Positions 25,282-32,631 of a stretch of 36,301 bases of DNA are shown piece by piece. The notes beneath the pieces are model-generated. The model ran no database searches, was not told the origin of the DNA, and saw only the letters and a program-made list of their open reading frames with translations. A program made the position numbers and the translations under genes. The first letter of the stretch is position 1, and the number at the start of each line of letters is the position of its first letter. Source of the stretch: Ignavibacteria bacterium (lineage in GTDB: Bacteria > Bacteroidota > Ignavibacteria > Kapaibacteriales > Kapaibacteriaceae); contig CANHFG010000015.1 of NCBI GenBank assembly GCA_947459875.1, positions 1-36,301 on the forward strand. Reading direction: 5' to 3'.

Positions 25282-25285
25282 AATC

Positions 25286-25783
25286 ATGCGCCTCTCCTTC
25301 CTCGCCCTCCTCGCCCTCATCGGTTGTTCCTCGCCAGCCCCCTTGCCTGTTGTGGATGCTGTTGATCTGCAGCGCTATGCCGGACGCTGGTATGTGTGGG
25401 CACGGTTTGATCACAGCTTTGAGCGTGGCTGCTCGTGCTCGATAGCCGAGTACACAGTGATGCCGGACCACGTCAAGGTGCTAAACCTCTGCAATGAAGG
25501 GGGCTCGTGGCGCACCATCGAAGGCAAGGCGTTCCCAGTTGAGGGCTCGAACAATGCCAAGCTCAAGGTGCAGTTCTTCTGGCCGTTCAAGGGGGACTAC
25601 TATATCATCGCCCTCGACAGTGCATATCAGCATGTGCTGGTGGGAGAACCCGGACGCTCCTACCTCTGGATGATGTCACGCACACCACAGGTAGATGAAG
25701 CTGTGTATGAAACGCTCTCGGCAAAAGCAGCTGAGCTTGGGTTTGATTCCAAGAAGTTGATGCGGATGAAGTGCGCGGAGTAG
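25286..25783 (+). CDS. blc: Blc-type outer membrane lipocalin (lipoprotein)
   Basis: A 165-residue bacterial lipocalin. The signal peptide ends in lipobox LIGC (Cys14). The lipocalin signature is clear: VDLQRYAGRWYVWARFDHSFERGC (GxW at residues 33-35), then VKVLNLCNEGG, AKLKVQFFWPFKGDYYIIALD and YLWMMSRTPQVDE, with the final LGFDSKKLMRM. It matches E. coli Blc closely in block order and length (Blc is about 177 residues). The family binds fatty acids or lysophospholipids at the outer membrane, usually under envelope stress. No ribosome site is visible, because an 8-bp tandem array runs to within 4 bases of the ATG. Convergent with the diheme peroxidase gene. Confidence 0.93.
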   Translation: MRLSFLALLALIGCSSPAPLPVVDAVDLQRYAGRWYVWARFDHSFERGCSCSIAEYTVMPDHVKVLNLCNEGGSWRTIEGKAFPVEGSNNAKLKVQFFWPFKGDYYIIALDSAYQHVLVGEPGRSYLWMMSRTPQVDEAVYETLSAKAAELGFDSKKLMRMKCAE

Positions 25784-25881
25784 GTGACAGGTGACAGGTG
25801 TCAGGTGTCAGGTGACAGGTGTCAGGTTTCAGATGTGGGGTGTGAGGTGAATGACAACCTGAAACCTGAAACCCGAAACCT
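25784..25881. repeat. 7-bp tandem units forming an inverted repeat between convergent genes
   Basis: Seven units of GTGACAG/GTGTCAG/GTTTCAG run from 25784 to 25832. Near the other end CTGAAAC, CTGAAAC and CCGAAAC (about 25859-25879) are the reverse complement of GTTTCAG. The two sides can pair into a stem in the 96-bp spacer between convergent stops, so the element may act as a bidirectional transcript end. GGGGTGTGAGGT at 25837-25848 recurs at 32431-32442. Confidence 0.75.
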
Positions 25882-26863
25882 ATTCGAGCATCATCAAAAA
25901 CGCTATGATGTCTTTGCGCTCCATATCTGACAGGGGGCCGATGGCGCGTACGCGCGGGTCGGTGTGGTCAGGAAGGGCTGCGGTGTTGGAGTAGTGGGCC
26001 AGAACATCGCGCAGACGTTTGAAGCGTCCGTCGTGCATGTAGGGGTGGGTACGAGTGATGTTGCGCAGCGAGGGCACCTTGAAGCAGAAGAGATCCCGTT
26101 CATCGTGTGTGATGCGGATGCGTCCGCTGTCTGGTGATGCGGCGTTGGGCTGCAGGCCGTTGCTGGCAAAGCCGTTGTTGGTGAACAGCGGTTCGGTGTG
26201 GCACGTGGCGCAGTGACGTCGGAAGAGCTGCAAGCCCCGTTGCTCATTCTCGGCAAGCGTGTCCTTGCCCTGCATGGCACGATCGTAGCGGGAGTCGGCC
26301 GAGACAAGTCCGGCCACAAAGCGTCCGAGTGCGCGTAGCACGCGAGGGATGGTGATGGTGTCGCTGCCAAAGGCCGAGCGGAAGCGCAATGGATATGTTG
26401 GGTGAGCGTTGAGTTTTGCGAGAAGATGGTCCAGGTTTTCGGACATCTCCTCATGACCTGTGATGGGGCTGAGCGACTGCATGTCGAGGTTGGCAATGGA
26501 GCCGTCCCACATGAAGGATGTCTGCCAGGCAAGGTTCTGCAGGGCCGGGACGTTGCGACGTCCGATTCGACCCTCCACGCCGTGACTCAGGGCGTGGTCG
26601 ATATGCGCAAACGCCGCAAACGGCTGGTGGCACGTCTGGCAGCTCGTTGAACTGTCAACCGACAGGATCGGATCTTCAAAGAGCATCGCACCGAGAGCCG
26701 CAACAGCAGAGTCGCTCGCGCACGGACCGCCGCGATACACGCGCTCGGGAAAGCCCGGTGGCTGGGGAATTCGCGCGGTATCGGTGTTGTCGTGATTATG
26801 CGCAATCACAGCAACGGAGATGGCGATGAGTGCCAATGCAAGCTCCCTTGCGCTACCGGACAC
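25880..26863 (-). CDS. Diheme cytochrome c peroxidase family protein (MbnH-like)
   Basis: About 327 residues from GTG 26863 (preceded by GAGGGA; the signal peptide is ARELALALIAISVAVIA). TTG 26836, preceded by AAGGGAG, is an alternative. The open frame reaches 26980 but that part overlaps mbnP coding. Two heme-binding motifs, CQTCH (75-79) and CATCH (218-222), plus FMWDGS and PSLRNITRTHPYMHDGRF with the family methionine at ~276, place it in the diheme peroxidase/MauG superfamily. Downstream of an MbnP gene it most likely belongs to the MbnH subgroup, which in methanotrophs oxidises a tryptophan of MbnP to kynurenine. Periplasmic. The overlap of 11 bases with mbnP argues for coupled translation. 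Ordinary H2O2-detoxifying CcpA function is the alternative. Confidence 0.88.
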   Translation of the reverse strand: MSGSARELALALIAISVAVIAHNHDNTDTARIPQPPGFPERVYRGGPCASDSAVAALGAMLFEDPILSVDSSTSCQTCHQPFAAFAHIDHALSHGVEGRIGRRNVPALQNLAWQTSFMWDGSIANLDMQSLSPITGHEEMSENLDHLLAKLNAHPTYPLRFRSAFGSDTITIPRVLRALGRFVAGLVSADSRYDRAMQGKDTLAENEQRGLQLFRRHCATCHTEPLFTNNGFASNGLQPNAASPDSGRIRITHDERDLFCFKVPSLRNITRTHPYMHDGRFKRLRDVLAHYSNTAALPDHTDPRVRAIGPLSDMERKDIIAFLMMLE

Positions 26864-27566
26864 GGAACATCCCTCGAAGACGGTCGATGACGTCGGATGC
26901 TTGCCGTGCATCGGTGACGCTCGGACGCTTGGTGATGTCGAAGGCTGGCTCGGCATCGAAGAACCGGTCGAGCGCGACATCGACGATCAGCGGTTCCCGC
27001 CACGAGCGACCCTCTACCGGAAGCGTTACCCTGAACGTGTTTTGGTATGGGGCTTTGTAGCCCCCTACATGGATCTCATAGACGCGCCGCGCAACGCCGG
27101 GTGCTTCGAGCGTGCCCTCGAGCTTCAAGAAAATGTAGCCCGTGGCCCAGGTCCAGTACATGCCGTTGCGCGGGTCGAGGGCACCCTCGCGTGGACCCTG
27201 CTCGTTGACGATGCTATCGACGCCAATGGTGAACGACACGGCCTGCCCTCTGCCCCAAGGGGCGGAGGGAACATCAACGTTGTGCGGTTCGGTCACGTCA
27301 ACAAGCACATGGTCGGACGTGCTGATCGACGGGCTGTCCATGCCGTGGATCGTGATGCCCGAGACGTAGAACTTCAGCATGCTGAAGGTAATGCGCGCCC
27401 CTGAAGCCGTTAGAAACGTCGTGCTATCGAAGGTAACGGGCTTGCCGTTGAATGTGGGTTGAAACTGCATTCCGAGAGCCCCCTGCTGAGCAAAACAGAA
27501 CACGCCCTCCATCGTAAAGAGCAGAAGGCTCAGAACCATGGAGGGCGTGATGAAAAGGGGCTTCAT
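26853..27566 (-). CDS. MbnP-family copper-binding-type protein
   Basis: A 237-residue exported protein with a signal peptide (to about CFAQ, residue 27). The blocks LGMQFQPTFNGKPVTF, ITFSMLKFYVSGITI, VSFTIGVDSIVNEQG and especially GALDPRNGMYWTWATGYIFLKLEG (129-151) are those of the MbnP family (formerly part of a DUF annotated as MbnP-like). In methanotroph MbnP, a tryptophan oxidised to kynurenine helps bind copper; two tryptophans are present here at 138 and 140 in MYWTW. The next gene is the expected diheme partner, with an 11-base overlap. Upstream, 12 bases separate it from the YHYH protein. No methanobactin precursor, MbnB/C or TonB gene is near, so the pair works in another setting, probably copper handling in the periplasm. 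Confidence 0.87.
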   Translation of the reverse strand: MKPLFITPSMVLSLLLFTMEGVFCFAQQGALGMQFQPTFNGKPVTFDSTTFLTASGARITFSMLKFYVSGITIHGMDSPSISTSDHVLVDVTEPHNVDVPSAPWGRGQAVSFTIGVDSIVNEQGPREGALDPRNGMYWTWATGYIFLKLEGTLEAPGVARRVYEIHVGGYKAPYQNTFRVTLPVEGRSWREPLIVDVALDRFFDAEPAFDITKRPSVTDARQASDVIDRLRGMFRVR

Positions 27567-27578
27567 GAAGGTCGGCAG

Positions 27579-28967
27579 TTACTCGCTGATGATCACCGGA
27601 AGGTTGATGCTCGAACTGTTCCGGGTGATGCGCGCAACATACGCACCGGCGTAGAGTGACTGCACATCGAGGAAACACATGGTGCTGCCTTGCTTGATCG
27701 TGGAAGTGCGGACGATGCGACCACCAAGGTCGATGAGATCGACAGAGGCGGTCTCGGTCATCGGTGATGTGACCTGGATGATCAGCGCGTCGGCTGCGGG
27801 GTTGGGAAATACGGTGACGGTGGAAAGCGCGGCATCGTCATCCGTAGACGTCGTTGAACTGTACGTCTGCACCGCTTCGGTGATACGGACGTTGGTGGAG
27901 GCTGCTCCCGGACCGCGCACGGGGAAGTTGTCGGTGACAACCACGCCGTAATAGGTCGGACCGATCACATACGGATACACCGAGTTGCCGTCGGCATCGA
28001 TCGTTGCGAAGTAAGCGTAGGTGCCTTCGGGGTATTCTGGTGTGGTGCAGAAGCGTCCGTTGTGAATGTCGAGATCGCCGGACCCTTCAACGTATTCGTA
28101 GTCTTCGGCATAGGAGCCAAGGGGCTGAGCAGTCAGTGTTGGACCGTATTGCGCTTGCGTCAGCTTCGTACCATCAGCCAGCGTTGTGCGCTCGGTGATA
28201 CTGCGAAGCCGATAGCTTGGCGTGATGCGCTTGACGACCTGCTTGCCCCCTTCCGTCACCCAGCCGTAGGCGCCGTAGATCGGATAGCCGTCGAACGAGT
28301 AGCCGATCAGCGGACCGTGCTTGGTAGCATCCGGCACGTAGAGTCCGTCTGCCAGGTACATATCGCACACGTCGGACATCTTGACCTTGGCGATGTTGAA
28401 GGCCGATGGGTCCTGGTGGTGATGGTATTGCCCCTGTGTTCCGCCTCCGCCCATGCCCGGCGGTCCTGTTTGCAAGGGGGCTGGGTGACCTTTTGCGCAG
28501 TCGAAGCCTGCACGCTCAAACACGATGGCATTCTGGTGCCACACGTTGCCGTTGTTGTAAGAGCGCGCATCTGCATAGTTGTACACCGGCACGCCGTTGA
28601 TGAGCACGGCGACGTGGCCGAGGCCGACAGCGGTCTTCGTACCGTTGTTTGCCTGCGGCTTGAGCGGGATCTTGAACAGGTAGTTGCGTCCGACGGCCTG
28701 CGCAGGATTGCCATCCTGGTACGGTCCGATCACGTAGGCCGGAATGCCGTTGCACCGAACGTAGGAGTAGTCGGCCGAGTATTGAACCAGCTGACAGTTT
28801 GCCTGGAAGGTGTCGACGACCGGCGTCGGATTACCCTTCATGTAGTGCCGACCCGTAATGCCGGTCGTGTTCTGGATCCACGATGTGATTGCCGGGTGGG
28901 TGGGCTGGCCCAGCGCGATGACTGAGGTTGCAGCGAGCAGAGTGCAGAACACTCGCAGTGATTTCAT
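27579..28967 (-). CDS. YHYH-domain secreted protein with T9SS sorting domain
   Basis: A 462-residue exported protein. Signal peptide at 1-20. The YHYH domain spans about residues 60-345: NYLFKIPLKPQ, VAVLINGVPVYNYADARSY, then the histidine cluster GQYHHHQDPSAF (YHHH 181-184 in place of YHYH), LIGYSFDGYPIYGAYG and GDLDIHNGRFCTTPEYPEGTYAYF. The C-terminal VTVFPNPAADALIIQV ... LYAGAYVARITRNSS is a classical T9SS sorting domain, so the protein should end up on the cell surface or outside. The histidine cluster suggests metal binding but the biochemical role of YHYH proteins is not established to my knowledge. Part of a five-gene minus-strand run with MbnP and MbnH; 12 bases separate it from mbnP. 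Confidence 0.88.
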   Translation of the reverse strand: MKSLRVFCTLLAATSVIALGQPTHPAITSWIQNTTGITGRHYMKGNPTPVVDTFQANCQLVQYSADYSYVRCNGIPAYVIGPYQDGNPAQAVGRNYLFKIPLKPQANNGTKTAVGLGHVAVLINGVPVYNYADARSYNNGNVWHQNAIVFERAGFDCAKGHPAPLQTGPPGMGGGGTQGQYHHHQDPSAFNIAKVKMSDVCDMYLADGLYVPDATKHGPLIGYSFDGYPIYGAYGWVTEGGKQVVKRITPSYRLRSITERTTLADGTKLTQAQYGPTLTAQPLGSYAEDYEYVEGSGDLDIHNGRFCTTPEYPEGTYAYFATIDADGNSVYPYVIGPTYYGVVVTDNFPVRGPGAASTNVRITEAVQTYSSTTSTDDDAALSTVTVFPNPAADALIIQVTSPMTETASVDLIDLGGRIVRTSTIKQGSTMCFLDVQSLYAGAYVARITRNSSSINLPVIISE

Positions 28968-28985
28968 GTGGTATTCTCCGGTAGA

Positions 28986-30194
28986 TCAGCGTTTGATAAG
29001 AGGTGTTGTCCGCACTTGTTGGTGTGCATCAACATGCACACAATAGTAAGACCCTGCAGCGAGCCAGGAGACATCAATGTTCTGTGTGTGGGCCGACGTT
29101 AGGACTGCTGCTCCGGTCACATCATAGAGTGTTACGCGTACCGTTCCGATGGGAAGTGTAACGAGTCCAGAGGCCGGATTCGGATAGAGGGCCAGCTCTG
29201 GCTGCTGCTCCTCATCGTCCACCGATGTTATGTCCGGTGAGCCCCCTCGCACGCACATCAGCTTCATCTTGAGGTTCTTCTTGTCGTAGGTGATCACTCC
29301 AAGATCGGCCTTCAGCGTCCATGCCTGATCGTTGTTCTGCGAGATCAGCGTCGTGGATGACCACAACGTTGTTGTGGAGGCAACGCAGGGGAAGTACAGC
29401 AGGTCCACACACGGACCCTTTTCCTGCTGCTCGCGGATGGTGTGCAGCTCCTTGATGTTCGGCATGCGCCAGTCGGTAAAGCCCCCTGACGAGAGCGTAT
29501 CAGCCACGCGGAGTGCGTCTTCCCATGTTACAGCCACCGCATGACAATACTGCTGCCAGACCAGCTCAGTGGCGTTATCGCGCACAAGGTCTGCGCCCAT
29601 GTCCGTGAAGTGTACCGGAACATTGACAGGGGGCTGAAGGGCCCGCACTGCACGCACATGGAACTTCTTTGTGCCGCCGGAGGAAATGGTCTCATTCTTC
29701 GGGTGTGGTCCAATGCCTCCGCCAGCGTTGGTTGCGAATACCCGTGTGGCATCTCCTACCAGAACATCCGACGAGTACCAGTACTCAGCACCGGTGATGG
29801 CGAATGCGGCCGGCAGTGCAGGGTTCTTACGTCCGAGATCATGAATAGTGAACAGCTCCTGCGAGGTGGGCATGCGCCAGTCCATGAAGCCGCCAAGCTC
29901 AAGGGCATCGCAGTAGGAAGCCCCCTTCTCCCATTCCATCTCGCCGCCGTCCGTACGCTGCCACATCAGGCCTGTTACGGTGTCGATCACTATATCCTGT
30001 TGAACGAAATACACAGGCGTGCCAATCTTTACATCGCTGTCTTCTCCGGGAACGGTTGTGAAGTCGCCATTCTGTCCGGTATCCGGGATACGCTTCATGG
30101 ACTTCGTATGCGGACGCTGGGCCATCACGATGAAGGGGGCTGCACAGACCATGACCACCAGGATGCTGAGTTTCAATGCAGTTCTCATGCGCAT
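28986..30194 (-). CDS. DUF1566 (Lcl-like) repeat protein with T9SS domain
   Basis: A 402-residue exported protein starting at ATG 30194, which overlaps the upstream gene's TGA by one base (TGATG); GTG 30197 is one codon earlier. After a signal peptide (to about IVMAQ) there are two DUF1566/Lcl C-terminal modules. The first has DTVTGLMWQRTDGGEMEWEKG, GGFMDWRMPTSQEL and YWYSSD; the second has DNATELVWQQYCHAVAVTWEDAL, GGFTDWRMPNIKELHTI and TLWSSTT. The end (LALYPNPASGLVTLPIG ... LAAGSYYCVHVDAHQQV) is a T9SS sorting domain. DUF1566 modules are widespread in secreted proteins and thought to have a C-type-lectin-like fold; ligand unknown. It is flanked by two YHYH proteins, 18 bases from the next one. 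Confidence 0.87.
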   Translation of the reverse strand: MRMRTALKLSILVVMVCAAPFIVMAQRPHTKSMKRIPDTGQNGDFTTVPGEDSDVKIGTPVYFVQQDIVIDTVTGLMWQRTDGGEMEWEKGASYCDALELGGFMDWRMPTSQELFTIHDLGRKNPALPAAFAITGAEYWYSSDVLVGDATRVFATNAGGGIGPHPKNETISSGGTKKFHVRAVRALQPPVNVPVHFTDMGADLVRDNATELVWQQYCHAVAVTWEDALRVADTLSSGGFTDWRMPNIKELHTIREQQEKGPCVDLLYFPCVASTTTLWSSTTLISQNNDQAWTLKADLGVITYDKKNLKMKLMCVRGGSPDITSVDDEEQQPELALYPNPASGLVTLPIGTVRVTLYDVTGAAVLTSAHTQNIDVSWLAAGSYYCVHVDAHQQVRTTPLIKR

Positions 30195-31531
30195 CACTTT
30201 CTGGTGTAGGTGACTGTGGATCGAACTGAATCTGTCTTGACGAAGTTGAAGATGAACTGCTTACCGGTGCTGTCCCAGCGATAGTTCACAAAGTTCGTCT
30301 TGCCCCCCACCTCGTAGCGCAGCGCATAGTGGTTAGTGTCGCACTGACGCAGATCGGTAATGGTGGCTCCGCGCAGCGCCTGCAGAAATGGACGCACGCC
30401 GGAGGCACGGGGCTGTGGCATAATCTGATCGTTTTGAATGGTGATCTTTCCCCGCATGGAGGCGATCATGTAGGGCTTCTTGTTGATAGCATGGTAGTGA
30501 TACTCGCCGTTCCAGAGATGTCCGAGGTGCTGGTCGAGATTTGATGCCGGCGTGCCATCGGGCTCTTCGTAACCATAGAGCTTGTAGCCGTCGAGTGCCC
30601 AGGCCACAGGTGTTTTGCTGGAAGATTTGGAGGCAAGGTGCACAGGGGCAATGTGGTAGTGATAGTCATCGGCCCTGCCGCAGTGTCCACCAAAAGCATC
30701 GAGTTCTCCGATGTCCTGCGAAAACTCACCGCGATTGTTCTCGGGATTGAAAACCGGCACGCCATTGATGGCGATCGCCACCGCCCCTGTGTGCAGGGCC
30801 GTATCGAGTGAAACCGGCACATCGGCGATGACCGGATTCAACGGAATTGCCCAGGCATTGCTGCCTGTGTATGGCTGCGGAATAGGAACCTGTTGCTGCC
30901 AGGCAGTAATGCCTTTCATGGCCGGCATGGCAGTAGGCATGCCGTTACTTTCGACGTAGAAGTAGGTAGCATCCCAGCGCGTTTTGACACGGGGCTTGTA
31001 GGACGCAAAGGTGCTGTCGATGGACTCTGGTGGAGTCGGACCGAGGATCTCGACAATCCGTGCGGTGGTTCCGGGGCTTGCAGACAGGAAGAGGAACAGC
31101 ATGCTGCCGGCCGTGCCGGCTATGCGCAGGGAGGTTGAGCGCGTTACCATAAACGTTCCGAGCAGCAGAGCACATGCGATGAGTGCCAGTTCCGTGGTGT
31201 GGTCCCTCCCTGACGTCGGCGTTTGAACGACGACTGGACTGGGCGCTTCCACGGGGGCGTTCATCTCCGTGATACGGCCGATCTCATCTTCGAGCCGCTG
31301 CTGATCGGCCGACGAGAACTGCTCGAGCGGAATAGCCTTCAGGGCGCCGCTTCGCTGTTCGAGAATGATCCAGCTACCGCGTGTACTGTGGAATGTCCCG
31401 TGAATGTGTTTGCCGCTGGCCAGTAGCCACGTCGAAACCGGCCCCGACCCGTGACCACCGGTGTGTGCGAGTAAGGAAGATGTGACGGCAGATGCCGCCA
31501 ACAGCAATAGCGCCAGAATATGTCGTCCCAC
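30194..31531 (-). CDS. Membrane-anchored YHYH-domain protein
   Basis: A 445-residue protein, first gene of the YHYH-MbnP-MbnH run. GTG 31531 is the start, with a strong GGAGG (31539-31543) 7 bases upstream. Order: signal peptide or first helix (residues 5-22), a histidine-rich segment AHTGGHGSG, an SHD1-like small beta domain (GTFHSTRGSWIILEQRSGALKAIPLEQFSSADQ), two membrane helices (~113-130 and ~135-152), then a periplasmic YHYH domain. The latter has two exact YHYH boxes, at 290-293 (DDYHYHIAP) and 344-347 (GEYHYHAINKKPYM), plus AINGVPVFNPENN and VAWALDGYKLYGY. No sorting domain, so it stays at the inner membrane. The two YHYH proteins of this cluster thus sit on different envelope layers. 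Confidence 0.87.
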   Translation of the reverse strand: MGRHILALLLLAASAVTSSLLAHTGGHGSGPVSTWLLASGKHIHGTFHSTRGSWIILEQRSGALKAIPLEQFSSADQQRLEDEIGRITEMNAPVEAPSPVVVQTPTSGRDHTTELALIACALLLGTFMVTRSTSLRIAGTAGSMLFLFLSASPGTTARIVEILGPTPPESIDSTFASYKPRVKTRWDATYFYVESNGMPTAMPAMKGITAWQQQVPIPQPYTGSNAWAIPLNPVIADVPVSLDTALHTGAVAIAINGVPVFNPENNRGEFSQDIGELDAFGGHCGRADDYHYHIAPVHLASKSSSKTPVAWALDGYKLYGYEEPDGTPASNLDQHLGHLWNGEYHYHAINKKPYMIASMRGKITIQNDQIMPQPRASGVRPFLQALRGATITDLRQCDTNHYALRYEVGGKTNFVNYRWDSTGKQFIFNFVKTDSVRSTVTYTRK

Positions 31532-31656
31532 AGGGCTACCTCCAAATTCACGGGGAGTGTCCCGATTACTAATAAAAGTCCCCTACGGCATAAAAGGTTA
31601 CTCGAAGGTTCGAAACACCGTAGAGCGATCTTTCCCGCGACCTCGTATCATCGAAC
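31532..31656. other. Divergent promoter region
   Basis: A 125-bp spacer between the divergent YHYH operon and phosphoribosyltransferase gene. It contains GGAGG (31539-31543, minus-strand ribosome site), an A/T-rich core (31565-31595) where promoters are likely, and a small palindrome TCGAA-GG-TTCGA at 31602-31613 that could be an operator. Confidence 0.45.
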
Positions 31657-32292
31657 ATGATCTTCCAAGACCGACACAGCGCAGCCCTGCAATTGCTTCC
31701 GCTGCTTGAAGTACACCGGCGTCATCCCGGCATGGTTGTGGCCATACCCCGAGGGGGCGTGCCCATGGCAGCCGAAATCGCCTCCCATCTGGGCTGGCCG
31801 ATGCATGTTCTGCCGGTGAAGAAGCTCTCTCATCCCGACAGTCCGGAGTACGCCATTGGAGCGGTTGGCCTAGACGACCATTTCGTAACCGAAGGACACG
31901 GCGATGTTACCAAAGACTACATCGAGCGTGAAGTCCGCCGACTTCAGCAGATACTCGAACGGCGTGAACAGTCCTATCACCAGCCACCGCTTGATGTGCG
32001 GGGTAAGACCGTGATCATCGTTGATGATGGCATTGCCACCGGGATGACGATCGGGTTCGCCGTCCGAACGTTACGGGCCCAGAAGCCCCGTTCAATCATC
32101 GTCGCCGTTCCCGTTGCTGCATCGGCAGCACTCCGCGAACTCCACTCGCTGGTGGACGAGTTCATCGTCCTGCATGTGCCTGCCTGCTTCGGCGCGGTTG
32201 GTGAGTGGTACGAAAACTTCACCGAAGTCACCGACGACGAGGTGCAGCGCTGCCTCGATACGACCGCGACGGAGCGAATCGATCGAACGTGA
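31657..32292 (+). CDS. Phosphoribosyltransferase-family protein
   Basis: A 211-residue type I phosphoribosyltransferase-fold protein. The PRPP-binding loop VIIVDDGIATGMT is at residues 119-131; VVAIPRGGVPMAAEIA (27-42) and PVKKLSHPDSPEYAIGAVG (53-71) match the predicted PRTase group often annotated COG1926. These conserved proteins have no settled substrate and are not the classical hypoxanthine, uracil or orotate enzymes. Cytoplasmic. Divergent from the YHYH operon and followed by a repeat-filled spacer; it appears to be a single-gene unit. No strong Shine-Dalgarno site precedes ATG 31657. Confidence 0.86.
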   Translation: MIFQDRHSAALQLLPLLEVHRRHPGMVVAIPRGGVPMAAEIASHLGWPMHVLPVKKLSHPDSPEYAIGAVGLDDHFVTEGHGDVTKDYIEREVRRLQQILERREQSYHQPPLDVRGKTVIIVDDGIATGMTIGFAVRTLRAQKPRSIIVAVPVAASAALRELHSLVDEFIVLHVPACFGAVGEWYENFTEVTDDEVQRCLDTTATERIDRT

Positions 32293-32631
32293 TGAGTTAC
32301 GAGTGACAAGTGATCACAGTAACTCCGTGCCTCCGAAATTCAGTCATCGCACGAAGTGCACATAGCGGTCCTTCGCCGCTGCGCGGCTCAGGATGACGCT
32401 GCGGCTTACCGGGTTTGAGGTTTGGGGTTTGGGGTGTGAGGTACAATTGACCCCGTAACTCCGTAATTCCGTCATTTTGTAACTGCGCGCACCGCCGGAC
32501 GGCGTCATCCTGAGGAGCCGAAGGCGACGAAGGACCGCTCCGAAGCGATCGACCCGGCTGCGTCTTCAGCTGATCACACCGACATCCGTATTTTCCTCGG
32601 CCGTATCAGCCAGACATTTCTGAGGGACTGC
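32293..32631. repeat. 339-bp repeat-module spacer
   Basis: No gene. It contains GTAACTCC remnants (32329-32336 and 32455-32470), a module GTCCTTCGCCGCTGCGCGGC... ending GGATGA at 32368-32396 that differs at two of 29 positions from 25055-25083, GGTTTGGGG-type G-rich units, GGGGTGTGAGGT (32431-32442), and an inverted relative GTCATCCTGAGG...GACGAAGGAC at 32504-32534. The two GTCCTTCG elements face each other. Such CATCCTGAGG...GAAGGA elements are frequent intergenic repeats in related bacteria. TGAGGG at about 32621-32626 serves the next gene. Confidence 0.75.

Larger units (their letters stand above)
24674..25285. other. 612-bp repeat-filled spacer
   Basis: The left part (24674-24870) is A/T-rich and shows no gene or clear repeat; it should contain the promoter of the Cys-rich gene. 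From about 24880 to 25281 the spacer consists of repeat modules: a TGTGAGGT G-rich stretch (24887), a 35-bp direct repeat with hairpin, a GTCCTTC...GGATGA module (25055-25083), two CCCGGGGT copies, TCATCGG units and the 8-bp array. Short frames here translate only into repetitive peptides. No tRNA fold was seen. Confidence 0.7.

Noticed and set aside
25129-25320. Small minus-strand frame encoding VTELRNYG-like repeats
   Set aside because: It is simply the translation of the 8-bp array; an 8-bp unit rotates through all frames, so a 24-bp protein period appears automatically.
26864-26980. Longer N-terminus of the diheme peroxidase
   Set aside because: The extension lies wholly within the mbnP coding frame, is rich in Ser/Pro/Thr and precedes, rather than forms, the signal peptide.
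28062-28925. 287-codon plus-strand frame opposite the YHYH gene
   Set aside because: Antisense to a gene with recognisable YHYH and T9SS domains; no ribosome site or family resemblance.
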